A stretch of DNA of 62,467 nt from Nitrospirota bacterium (lineage in GTDB: Bacteria; Nitrospirota; Thermodesulfovibrionia; Thermodesulfovibrionales; JdFR-85): positions 1 through 62,467 of the forward strand of contig WGER01000072.1 of the NCBI GenBank assembly GCA_015492645.1, given 5' to 3'. Of the stretch, positions 26,973 to 35,260 are shown piece by piece. The notes beneath the pieces are model-generated. The model saw nothing but the letters and a program-made list of their open reading frames with translations, had not been told where the DNA came from and did no database searches. The stretch's first letter is position 1. Each line of letters begins with the position of its first letter. Position numbers and translations under genes: made by a program.

Positions 26973-27410
26973 CACCCTCTTCCTTTGAAGGAGAGGGATA
27001 TTTTCATCTATGATTTTGTGGGCCCTCCCTGCCGTAAAACCACCCATTTCTATTGTCAATTTTAGGGATACTCTCCTAAATTGCCGATAGAATTTCAATC
27101 AAAACTTTGGAAGGTGGCAGGGGGTCCCCACAAGATCAGAAGATCTTGTGGGGCAGAGGAACTCAGCCCAGGAAAATCCACGATTTTCCTGGGAACCCCT
27201 GCCGAAAAATCAGGATTTCAGCGACACCAAAAGTGCCGTGGCAAATCTAATGGCGTTTCACCCATTAGGTGAAAAAGGGTTGGAGTCTTTTGATTAAAAA
27301 TTGTCGCATAAATCCTGTTTTGAGGCTGGGATCCCTGAAAAATCAGAGATTTTTCAGGGCCGAGTTTCTGCCGCAAAAACAACTATTTCTATCGGCAAAT
27401 CCGGGGATGC
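26973..27410. repeat. Intergenic repeat cluster, copy C, with three 12-bp hairpins
   Basis: The 600 bases between acs and the TauE/SafE gene hold no gene. They contain a GGAGAGGG-type palindrome (26973-26999); a block shared with copy B (27083-27116); hairpins H1 (27126-27153), H2 (27167-27193) and H3 (27333-27359), each with 12-bp perfect arms; a block shared with copy D (27207-27290), which includes TTTCACC/GGTGAAA; and a block shared inversely with copy A (27300-27400). Confidence 0.75.
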
Positions 27411-27455
27411 TACGCATAACTGACCCGTACCAAACACTTTATGATATATTAATAA

Positions 27456-28376
27456 ATGGAATTTTTAAAAATAACCTTTCCTGTTGCTGGTATTGAGACA
27501 TACTGGTTTCTTCCTCCTCTGGTTGCGTTTCTTATATCCCTTTTTACATCCATGGCTGGCGTGTCAGGTGCCTTTCTCCTGATGCCCTTTCAGATGAGTG
27601 TACTGGGATTTACCTCACCATCGGTGAGTTCAACCAATTTTCTCTACAACCTGGTAGGTATACCAGGGGGTGTGTATAGATACATAAAAGAGAGGAGAAT
27701 GCTCTGGCCTCTCACGATCTGCATAATTGTCGGGACATTGCCTGGTGTCTTTTTTGGATATATCCTCAGGATCACCTATCTGCCTGACCCACGCAGGTTC
27801 AAGTTTTTTGTTGGGGTAGTTCTGCTCTATATCGGGTACAGGTTATACAGGGACATCAGAGAAAGACCTCTACAGACAGGAGGCGACAGCCCTCTGAGAG
27901 GGCGTAAATACCCGGATACAGTCTTTCGTATCTCCGAGGTGCGATACTCTCTAAGAAGGGTGAGTTTCCGATTCCTTGACAGAGATGCCTCCTTCAGTAC
28001 ACCTGTTGTGTTTGTACTGTCTCTGGTTGTAGGAGTGGTGGGAGGTATATATGGAATAGGTGGTGGTGCTATTATTGCCCCCTTTCTGGTCAGCATCATT
28101 AATCTACCCGTGTATGTGGTCTCAGGGGCCACCCTTATGGGCACCTTTATCACCTCTATCTCTGGTCTCCTCTTCTATACCCTCGTTCCACTGAAAGGTG
28201 GGATCACTGCCCCTCCCGACTGGCTCTTGGGGATACTCTTTGGTTCAGGGGGACTTGCAGGGATGTACACAGGTGCAAGACTCCAGAGGTACATGCCAGA
28301 AAGAACCATCAAAGTGATACTCACCATTGTGATACTCTTGGTGGCAGGCAAGTATATTCTGCAGTTCTTCAGATAG
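27456..28376 (+). CDS. TauE/SafE family anion permease
   Basis: 306 residues with about eight membrane helices and the duplicated glycine-rich family motif: MAGVSGAFLLMPF near 27-40 and VVGGIYGIGGGAIIAPFLVS in the second half. The family exports or imports sulfite, sulfoacetate and related anions; the substrate here is unknown. A charged loop (about 125-180) separates the halves. No Shine-Dalgarno precedes the ATG, while a TATATT lies 5 bases before it, so the mRNA may be leaderless or nearly so. Confidence 0.88.
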   Translation: MEFLKITFPVAGIETYWFLPPLVAFLISLFTSMAGVSGAFLLMPFQMSVLGFTSPSVSSTNFLYNLVGIPGGVYRYIKERRMLWPLTICIIVGTLPGVFFGYILRITYLPDPRRFKFFVGVVLLYIGYRLYRDIRERPLQTGGDSPLRGRKYPDTVFRISEVRYSLRRVSFRFLDRDASFSTPVVFVLSLVVGVVGGIYGIGGGAIIAPFLVSIINLPVYVVSGATLMGTFITSISGLLFYTLVPLKGGITAPPDWLLGILFGSGGLAGMYTGARLQRYMPERTIKVILTIVILLVAGKYILQFFR

Positions 28377-28404
28377 TACCCATTAATCCGAAGGATGGTT
28401 ACCT

Positions 28405-30273
28405 TTATACAGTTGCAGGCCTGTAGTACCCCTGAATCTCCTCATATACCTCAAAAATGAGTTTGAATGCCTCCTTGAGGGTCTTCTTTTCCAGAGGACT
28501 CAGTCTCTCCGGATTTATAAAAGAATCCACAGCATCTGACATCTCCTCTTTCTGTATCTGTTCATGTAAAAGGAGGGTAAACATATACTCAAGGGCAAAA
28601 CCAAGATCTGCGAAAATCTGCCTTCCTGTTAAAAGCCTCAGATCCTCGATCCTGGAAAAGGTGGATATACTCTTCAACCCCACCTCATAGGAGAAGATTC
28701 TCATTATATCAACCACGGGCCTGATACCCTTCTGATAGAGGTCAAACTGGTTTTTGTGTTCACCCCCTTTTTCAACTACAAATCTCTTGAAAAAACCCAG
28801 GGGTGGACGATTCTCCACCGTCTCTGATGCGAGATACCCGAGAAGGGTTGCACTTGTTGCCTTATTAAAGAGAGGTTCAAACAGACCCTGAAAGATCTCT
28901 TCATCCCCACTGAGATACCTGACATCAAAGATTTCAGGATGAACCCTGTAGCGGAATGGTGAAGATATCCACTTCTTTATTGCTACAGACCACTGCTGTC
29001 TGCATTTTACGAAATCCTCAGGGAGGATGTCCTTACCAGATATGCCAATCTGTCCAGAATATTCAGTCAGTATTGATGAGAGGTTTTTGAAGTAAGAGAT
29101 GGTTCTGTCAAGAAGCGGGACTTTATTGGTATCCTCCAGCACTACACCTAAAATAATGCGAGGGGCAAGGGTCATCTCACGCCTTGCCCCCTCGCCGAAG
29201 ATAATAAGGGTAAATGGAAGGGGAGAGGGGCCAATTCTCTTTTCTATAAGTTTGATCACCTTCTGGACCATCCTCTCATAAAATTCTGAGAGGAGTCCAA
29301 GTATGCTCTGGACCTTTAAACCCTCGATTAAAAACATCCTTAGACTTTGTAAAAGCCTTGAGCGAATCTCGAAGAGATCTTCTATCCTCTGGCTCTCCTC
29401 TATCTCCTTTACAAGGATCATGGGAGAAGAGCCCTGTAGAAGCATAAGGTCATGATGGGAGAGGACACCTTTAAGTCCCCCATTCTCAACCACTGCCAGA
29501 TGGTGTATATTGTATCTTATCATCTTTAAAAGGGCCTCAAAGGCAGGCTCAGCAGCATCTATCCTTATAAGAGGCGTACTCATGATGTATCTCAAGGGTT
29601 GATCGATCCCTCTACCTTTTGCTATCACCTTTTCACGGAGGTCTCTGTCTGTTACTATACCAACAGGAATACCTCCCTCCATGACCACAATAGAGCCAAT
29701 CCGCTCACGGGACATGATTTTTGAGGCATCAAATATTGAGGTCTCTGTATTCGCTGTTACTGGTGGCCTCCTTACCAGTTGTCCTGCTGTGGTTGTGATG
29801 AGATGATGACCCGATCTCTCTGAAAAGGGATGTCTCTTTCTGGTTTCTTCCCTTGTCTTGTCAATAAAATTGATAAAGAAAGACCTGTAGAAAAACTGAT
29901 TGATAACAGGATATCTCTGGAGGAGTTCCATAACCATATCTTTCGGGATTAGATAACACACCGTCTCCTCTACCGTCTGCACTGTGGCACGTGAGCGGTC
30001 AGAACTTACCAGAGAGATAAAACCGAAGAGTTCCCTCTCACTCCTGTAGTCAATGACTATCTCCTTAGAGTCCTGGTCTGTGACATATATCTTTACACCA
30101 CCCTTCTTTATTACTCTCAGGTGTTCAGCAGGTGGACCGTTCTGCACCAAGATCTTATATCCCTTTGGGTAATACTCCAGACTTATAACACCTGCCACCT
30201 TCTGTAGGTCTTCCTCCTGAAGGATGTCAAAGGGAGGCACTGTCTTCAGGTATGTCTTAAAGGATTCAATCAT
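28405..30273 (-). CDS. CRP-like/CBS/DUF294 putative signalling nucleotidyltransferase
   Basis: 622 residues. Order: cyclic-nucleotide-binding domain (about 15-125), CBS pair (about 170-285), DUF294 nucleotidyltransferase-like domain (about 310-450) and the DUF294 C-terminal helical domain (about 470-615). In the nucleotidyltransferase domain the usual G-S-x-G-R-x-E-x-T-L-x-x-D-Q-D appears as GEGARREMTLAPRII, so the catalytic Asp pair is absent. It probably works as a sensor or scaffold rather than an enzyme (inference). Single gene; an inverted repeat lies upstream at 30361. Confidence 0.85.
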   Translation of the reverse strand: MIESFKTYLKTVPPFDILQEEDLQKVAGVISLEYYPKGYKILVQNGPPAEHLRVIKKGGVKIYVTDQDSKEIVIDYRSERELFGFISLVSSDRSRATVQTVEETVCYLIPKDMVMELLQRYPVINQFFYRSFFINFIDKTREETRKRHPFSERSGHHLITTTAGQLVRRPPVTANTETSIFDASKIMSRERIGSIVVMEGGIPVGIVTDRDLREKVIAKGRGIDQPLRYIMSTPLIRIDAAEPAFEALLKMIRYNIHHLAVVENGGLKGVLSHHDLMLLQGSSPMILVKEIEESQRIEDLFEIRSRLLQSLRMFLIEGLKVQSILGLLSEFYERMVQKVIKLIEKRIGPSPLPFTLIIFGEGARREMTLAPRIILGVVLEDTNKVPLLDRTISYFKNLSSILTEYSGQIGISGKDILPEDFVKCRQQWSVAIKKWISSPFRYRVHPEIFDVRYLSGDEEIFQGLFEPLFNKATSATLLGYLASETVENRPPLGFFKRFVVEKGGEHKNQFDLYQKGIRPVVDIMRIFSYEVGLKSISTFSRIEDLRLLTGRQIFADLGFALEYMFTLLLHEQIQKEEMSDAVDSFINPERLSPLEKKTLKEAFKLIFEVYEEIQGYYRPATV

Positions 30274-30360
30274 TTACAATTTTTATAGCAATATTTATAC
30301 CAGAAAAAAGGATTGCTAAGAAAGGAGAATATGAAATAAAAGACCTGTATATGAAACCTT

Positions 30361-30383
30361 CTGTAACAGAGAATACGTTACAG
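30361..30383. promoter_or_regulatory. CTGTAAC inverted repeat (operator or weak terminator)
   Basis: CTGTAAC and GTTACAG flank 9 bases between the end of the response-regulator gene and the start of the CRP/CBS gene. A regulator site for the latter is possible. Confidence 0.3.
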
Positions 30384-30400
30384 AGGGTAACCATACAGGA

Positions 30401-31747
30401 TCAGGGTCTCTTTATACCCCATTTCTTTCTCTTCTCCCAGAGTGTCTTTCGTGTTATGCCCAGTCTCTCTGCGAGTTCCTGTTCATTGTAGATATGTTGG
30501 TACTTGAGGATGAAGGCCCTGGTGTATTCCTCGATGGAGAGCCCCTCATTCAGGCACTGTTCAAAGAAACTGTCAGTGCTTGTTAGATTCCTTGGCAGAT
30601 GAGATGGGAGTATAGTATCTGAATCAGCAAGGAGTACGGCTCTTTCTATCACATTCTTCAATTCCCTTACATTCCCGGGCCAACTGTAACTTATCAGAAT
30701 GGAGAGGGCCTCCTCCGAGACCTTATCTACTCTCTTGTTGAACTCCTGAGAATACCTCTTGAGGTAAAACTCCACGAGAGGTTTTATATCTTCCCTTCTT
30801 TCCCTGAGGGGAGGGATGTAAAAGGAAAGGACATTAACCCTGTAGTAAAGGTCTTCCCTGAACTCCCCTCTCCTCACAGAATCCAGGAGGTCCCTATTGG
30901 TTGCCACAACGAATCTGATGTCCACCCTCTTAGAGCGGGTACTGCCAACAGGCCTCACCTCCTGTTCCTCCAGGACCCTCAGTATCTTTGCCTGAAGCGC
31001 TGGCGACATATCGCCGATCTCGTCAAGGAAGACGGTCCCACCATCTGCCTCCTCCAGTAGTCCCTTCTTATTGGTGGTTGCCCCTGTAAAGGCCCCCTTG
31101 AGATGTCCGAAGAGTTCACTCTCAAGGAGGTGTTCAGGTATTGCAGAACAGTTTATGGGAATAAAAGGTGCATCCCTTCTCAGGCTACAGTCATGGATCG
31201 CCCTTGCAAGGAGTTCTTTGCCTGTACCGGTCTCACCGAGTAGAAGCACCGTGGAGTTTGTAGGTGCAACCCTCCTTATCTCCTCCAGGATACTCTTTAT
31301 AGCAGGACTCTCACCAATTATATGGGAAAGATCGTAGGTTCTTGTTATCTCTCTCTGCAGGACCCTCTTATGTCTCAGCAGGTCCTTCTGCCTGAGAGCG
31401 TTTCTGACAACCTGTTTTATCTCTTCGTGGATGATCGGTTTCATTATATAGTCGTAGGCACCTGCCCTGAGTGCCCTGACCGCTGTATCCACAGATGCAT
31501 AGGCTGTCATAAGGATAAAGACCTGTTCCGGATTGTTATTTTTCACCCTTTCAAGCATCTCAGTACCATCAATACCAGGAAGGATGATGTCTGCGATTAT
31601 CACATCAAAACTGTTCTCCTCAAGGAGTTTCAGTCCATCCTCTGCAGTAGCAGTGGCCTCCACATAATAACCCTCACGGGTAAAGACCCTCCTCAGGGAC
31701 TCTCTTAGGGTCTCTTCATCCTCTACTATTAGGATACTCCCGCTCAT
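30401..31747 (-). CDS. NtrC-family sigma-54 response regulator (CbrB-like position)
   Basis: 448 residues: receiver (VEDEE pocket; phospho-Asp in VIIADIILPGIDG), AAA+ (GETGTGKELLARAIH, GAFTGATTNKKG, GTVFLDEIGDMSP) and a C-terminal helix-turn-helix (LAERLGITRKTLWEKRKKWG). It starts 1 base after the stop of the transporter-kinase fusion, its evident partner. In Pseudomonas the equivalent arrangement CbrA-CbrB controls carbon/nitrogen balance; here the target is unknown. Confidence 0.94.
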   Translation of the reverse strand: MSGSILIVEDEETLRESLRRVFTREGYYVEATATAEDGLKLLEENSFDVIIADIILPGIDGTEMLERVKNNNPEQVFILMTAYASVDTAVRALRAGAYDYIMKPIIHEEIKQVVRNALRQKDLLRHKRVLQREITRTYDLSHIIGESPAIKSILEEIRRVAPTNSTVLLLGETGTGKELLARAIHDCSLRRDAPFIPINCSAIPEHLLESELFGHLKGAFTGATTNKKGLLEEADGGTVFLDEIGDMSPALQAKILRVLEEQEVRPVGSTRSKRVDIRFVVATNRDLLDSVRRGEFREDLYYRVNVLSFYIPPLRERREDIKPLVEFYLKRYSQEFNKRVDKVSEEALSILISYSWPGNVRELKNVIERAVLLADSDTILPSHLPRNLTSTDSFFEQCLNEGLSIEEYTRAFILKYQHIYNEQELAERLGITRKTLWEKRKKWGIKRP

Positions 31748-31748
31748 T

Positions 31749-34694
31749 CTACTCCCCTACCACAGGTATTCTGATATGAAATGTTGTGCCTCTGTTCTTT
31801 TCTGAGTCAATGGTTATACTACCACCATGGTCCTTAATTATACTGTAACATATACTCAGCCCAAGACCCGTACCCCTGAATGGTCCCTTTGTGGTGAAGA
31901 AGGGATCAAAGACCTTGTCCTTTATATCTTCTTCCATACCGTGGCCTGTATCAGAAAATACCATTTCCACAAATCCATTTTTCTCCTTTATAATTATATT
32001 GATTTTGCCACCCTCTGGCATTGCATCCCTTGCGTTAAGCATCAGGTTCAGAAAGACCTGTTGAATCTGGTCAGGGTCTATCTTGATCCGGGGGTCTCCA
32101 TCTATATCTGTATGTATCTCTATCTTTCTGAACTGCTTATCGTACCTGACGAGGTTGATGGTGTTGTTAAGGATATCCCTCAGATTTGTTGGGATCTTCT
32201 GGCGAGGGTAGAGCCTTGCAAACTCTCCGAGACTTTTTACTATCCTGGCAATCCTCTCGATGTGACGATTGATGGTGAGCAGGGAGTCTCTCACAAAGGG
32301 TGAGACATCCTCCTCCAAGAGTTCCTGCACAAGTGAAGATATCGATGCGAGGGGGTTACCAATCTCATGGGACACTCCCGCAGCAAGCCTGCCCACACTT
32401 GCATGCTTGGTGGCAATGAAGAGTTCCTCCTCAATCCTCTTCTTCTCTGTCACATCCTCAAACACAAGGACATATCCCCTCTGGGCACCCTTCAACCTGT
32501 TGAGATAGCCTTTCAGTATCATGGGCGGGTTGGCACCTCTTCTACAGGTAAATTCTCCTTCCCTGATCTCAGAGCCAAAGATGGGTGGCTCAAGACAGTT
32601 GAACAGTACAGATGCATCAGTGTGGAGGACCTCTGAACTCTCAACACCTATTATCTCCTGCATCTTCCTGTTCCAGTAGGTCACCCTCATCTTCTCATCA
32701 AGGGTGGCAACACCAAGGGGGATACTCTCTATGATGTTTTCACTGAATTCCTTGAGTTTGGCAAGTTCCTGATAGGCCCTTGCCAGTTCCTGCCTTGAGA
32801 GCCTGAGGCTTCTTGATATTTCCTTCAAGGAACTGGAAAACCTCTCTTTCTGTTCTGGCCTCAATGATATAACCTCCTTGAAGATCAGATCGCTGAGCGT
32901 AGGGCCAACTACACCGGAGAGTGTCCTCATCGCCTCCTGCCTGAGCATCTCGAGTCCTTCAGAGTCGATGCTTTCACGGCTATAGCCCTTAGTATTAAGG
33001 AACCTTTCGACCACAACAGATGCCTCTTCTGGGCCTATGTACTGAGTGAGAAGATCTTCTATCTCCTTCAGACTCATAAAGGCAAAACCGGGCGCCTGTG
33101 AGGGCACAAAGGAATCAACGTATAAAAATGCCTCCCTCGCCTCTTCTTCATTCTGTTTTGTAAAGAGGCTTATACCAATAAGAAACAGGAGATTAAAAAA
33201 GAGCCCCCAGAAGAGTGAATGGCTCCATCTATCAAGTCCATCAAGTCCGAACAGCCCTGTGGGGTTAAGGAGGTCAGAATGGAATACCTTCCCAAGCAAT
33301 CCGTCGATCTGAATAATACCCGCCCTTGTAAGTGCAGGTATCATAAGAGTATAGAGCCAGATTATAAAACCAGCAAGTATTCCCGCAAAGGCACCTTTTC
33401 TATTTGCCCCCTTCCAGTACATACCTATAAATGTTGCTGGGGCAAAGATGGTGACCGCCTCGAAGGACTTCAGCCCTATATCAACAAGGCTGTAAAATTC
33501 ACCTATGGAGACGGCAAATACATATCCCAGAAAGACAAGCCCTATTATTACGAGTCTCTTAATCGTGAGTATGAGGTGATGAAAACCCCTCACATGTTTG
33601 AACCTGAGCAACTGTGGCATCACAAGACTGTTCATCACCATTGTACTCAGCGCCAGTGATTCCACTATCACCATAGCAGTTGCAGCAGAAAAACCGCCAA
33701 TAAACACCAGGAGTGCAAGATAGGGATAGCCCTGTTCAAGTGGAAGTGTCAATACGAAGTAATCGGCACCAGAGGGGTCACCCTTTAATACTATACCTCC
33801 AAAGGCGATCGGAAGGACAAAGAGGTTTATAACAAGCAGGTACAGTGGGAACAACCACATCGCCTTTTTGATATGTTTTGCGGAGGAATTCTCCACAACA
33901 GCCACATGGAACTGTCTCGGCAGGAGCATAACGGCCATCATGGATAAAAAGGTGAGGGAGGTCCACTCGAAGTAACTCACCCTTGAGTCCTTACCCATCT
34001 TTGTGAGATAGGAATAGGGGGTGGAAGAGAGTCTTTCAAGTATGTCATCAAAACCGTCAAAGAAGACGAAGGTGACAAAGGCACCTGCTATCAGGAAGGC
34101 AAAGAGTTTGATCGCAGACTCAAAGGCTATGGCAAATATGAGACCTCCATGCCTCTCAGAGGCATCCAGCCTCCTTGCACCAAAAATTATTGCAAAGACA
34201 CCAAGCATAATTGTTATTATCCAGCCAGCAAAGTGGCTTCCTTGAGGCCTTCCAGTGAGGATTGAAAAGGTGGTCATGATAGCCTTCAACTGAAGTCCGA
34301 GATAGGGAGTGATACCAACCACTGCAACCACTGTTACAAGCGCCGATAGTGAAAGGGACCTCCCGTACCTAGTTGCGATGAAGTCAGATATGTTTGTGAT
34401 ACCATGTTCCTTGGCGATAAAGACCATCTTCCTGAGGATTATCCACCAGAGGATGGCAATCAGGGTGGGTCCAATATAAATGGTGAGGAACTTAAGACCC
34501 TCCTGTGCAGCCTTACCCACACTCCCGTAGAATGTCCATGATGTGCAATACACTGCAAGAGAAAGAGAATACACGTATGGGTTCGACACAATGCTCCGCC
34601 CCTTTTTCTCTCTCTCTTCAGCATAATAGGCGAGCCAGAAGAGAATCACAAGATATGTGAAAATAACCAGAAACAGTGTGAAAGGAGAAAACAA
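31749..34694 (-). CDS. SSS-family transporter fused to a sensor histidine kinase (CbrA-like)
   Basis: 981 residues. The first about 500 residues form a sodium/solute symporter (PutP-like) domain with about 13 membrane helices (IVSNPYVYSLSLAVYCTSWT, GITNISDFIATRYG). A linker (about 520-640), PAS domain (about 645-745), HisKA with VSHEIGNPLASI and HATPase with NLMLNARDAM and GTGLGLSICYS follow. It likely couples transport or binding of a solute to phosphorylation of the adjacent regulator. Architecture as in CbrA. The substrate cannot be told from sequence. Confidence 0.93.
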   Translation of the reverse strand: MFSPFTLFLVIFTYLVILFWLAYYAEEREKKGRSIVSNPYVYSLSLAVYCTSWTFYGSVGKAAQEGLKFLTIYIGPTLIAILWWIILRKMVFIAKEHGITNISDFIATRYGRSLSLSALVTVVAVVGITPYLGLQLKAIMTTFSILTGRPQGSHFAGWIITIMLGVFAIIFGARRLDASERHGGLIFAIAFESAIKLFAFLIAGAFVTFVFFDGFDDILERLSSTPYSYLTKMGKDSRVSYFEWTSLTFLSMMAVMLLPRQFHVAVVENSSAKHIKKAMWLFPLYLLVINLFVLPIAFGGIVLKGDPSGADYFVLTLPLEQGYPYLALLVFIGGFSAATAMVIVESLALSTMVMNSLVMPQLLRFKHVRGFHHLILTIKRLVIIGLVFLGYVFAVSIGEFYSLVDIGLKSFEAVTIFAPATFIGMYWKGANRKGAFAGILAGFIIWLYTLMIPALTRAGIIQIDGLLGKVFHSDLLNPTGLFGLDGLDRWSHSLFWGLFFNLLFLIGISLFTKQNEEEAREAFLYVDSFVPSQAPGFAFMSLKEIEDLLTQYIGPEEASVVVERFLNTKGYSRESIDSEGLEMLRQEAMRTLSGVVGPTLSDLIFKEVISLRPEQKERFSSSLKEISRSLRLSRQELARAYQELAKLKEFSENIIESIPLGVATLDEKMRVTYWNRKMQEIIGVESSEVLHTDASVLFNCLEPPIFGSEIREGEFTCRRGANPPMILKGYLNRLKGAQRGYVLVFEDVTEKKRIEEELFIATKHASVGRLAAGVSHEIGNPLASISSLVQELLEEDVSPFVRDSLLTINRHIERIARIVKSLGEFARLYPRQKIPTNLRDILNNTINLVRYDKQFRKIEIHTDIDGDPRIKIDPDQIQQVFLNLMLNARDAMPEGGKINIIIKEKNGFVEMVFSDTGHGMEEDIKDKVFDPFFTTKGPFRGTGLGLSICYSIIKDHGGSITIDSEKNRGTTFHIRIPVVGE

Positions 34695-34696
34695 TC

Positions 34697-34879
34697 TTAA
34701 CCTCCCCTTTCTTCATCATCTGTTTTTGGTGTAGTGGTCAAAAAGAACACTACACCAATGACAATAGCCCAGACTACAAAGAGATATCTATAGGGGCTTT
34801 CTTCGAATATGCTCAAAAAAGGCCAGTTAAAGAGGACCACAGACAGGAAGAAGATAAAAATCCACCTTTCCTTCTCCAT
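34697..34879 (-). CDS. Small membrane protein upstream of transporter-kinase (CbrX-like position)
   Basis: 60 residues from the ATG at 34879, preceded by CAGGGG; the frame also allows an ATG at 34894. Two membrane helices (WIFIFFLSVVLFNWPFLSIF; YLFVVWAIVIGVVFFLT) and a charged C-terminal tail. Two bases separate it from the kinase fusion, so translation is probably coupled, as for cbrX-cbrA in Pseudomonas. The analogy is by position only. Confidence 0.65.
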   Translation of the reverse strand: MEKERWIFIFFLSVVLFNWPFLSIFEESPYRYLFVVWAIVIGVVFFLTTTPKTDDEERGG

Positions 34880-34987
34880 TGAACCCCTGCTCATTATTAC
34901 TATTATGACAATAATGGTTCAGTAAAGACAAAGGGTACCTCAATTGTCGTTTGACTTTTCAGGCAATACTACAGGAACAGACAGAAG

Positions 34988-35165
34988 GTCTTCAAAAAAT
35001 CAGGATTTCAGCGACACCACAACTGCCGTGGCAAATGAAACCACCCATTGGGTAAAAAGGGGTTGAAGGAGGCGGGCAGTACTGCCTATTGCCCATTGTC
35101 TTCTCTGTCCGAACCATCGTTGCCCTCCTTGCAAAGACATGTTGCATAAATCCTGCGTACAGGTT
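34988..35165. repeat. Dispersed intergenic repeat, copy D
   Basis: AAAATCAGGATTTCAGCGAC then CACC matches 27206-27228; TGCCGTGGCAAAT and CACCCATT follow as in copy C. The palindromic module 35068-35128 matches copy A in reverse orientation. GTTGCATAAATCCTG near the end matches copies A and C. It occupies about half of the 366-base gap before zwf; the rest holds nothing certain beyond a lone TTGACA at 35207. Confidence 0.7.
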
Positions 35166-35260
35166 TTTTTACGCTTCCGAAGTGTAAGGATGCAGTTGGA
35201 AATTTTTTGACACTTTCTGATATAAAGAAAATTTTACTCTGGAGAGGTTAAAATAACCCT

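Noticed and set aside
26973-27410. CRISPR array in the hairpin-rich region
   Set aside because: Units differ in stem sequence and spacing, there are only three hairpins, and no cas genes are present.
27081-27496. Two short frames in the repeat cluster before the TauE/SafE gene
   Set aside because: They are translations of palindromic repeats and hairpins; no protein features.
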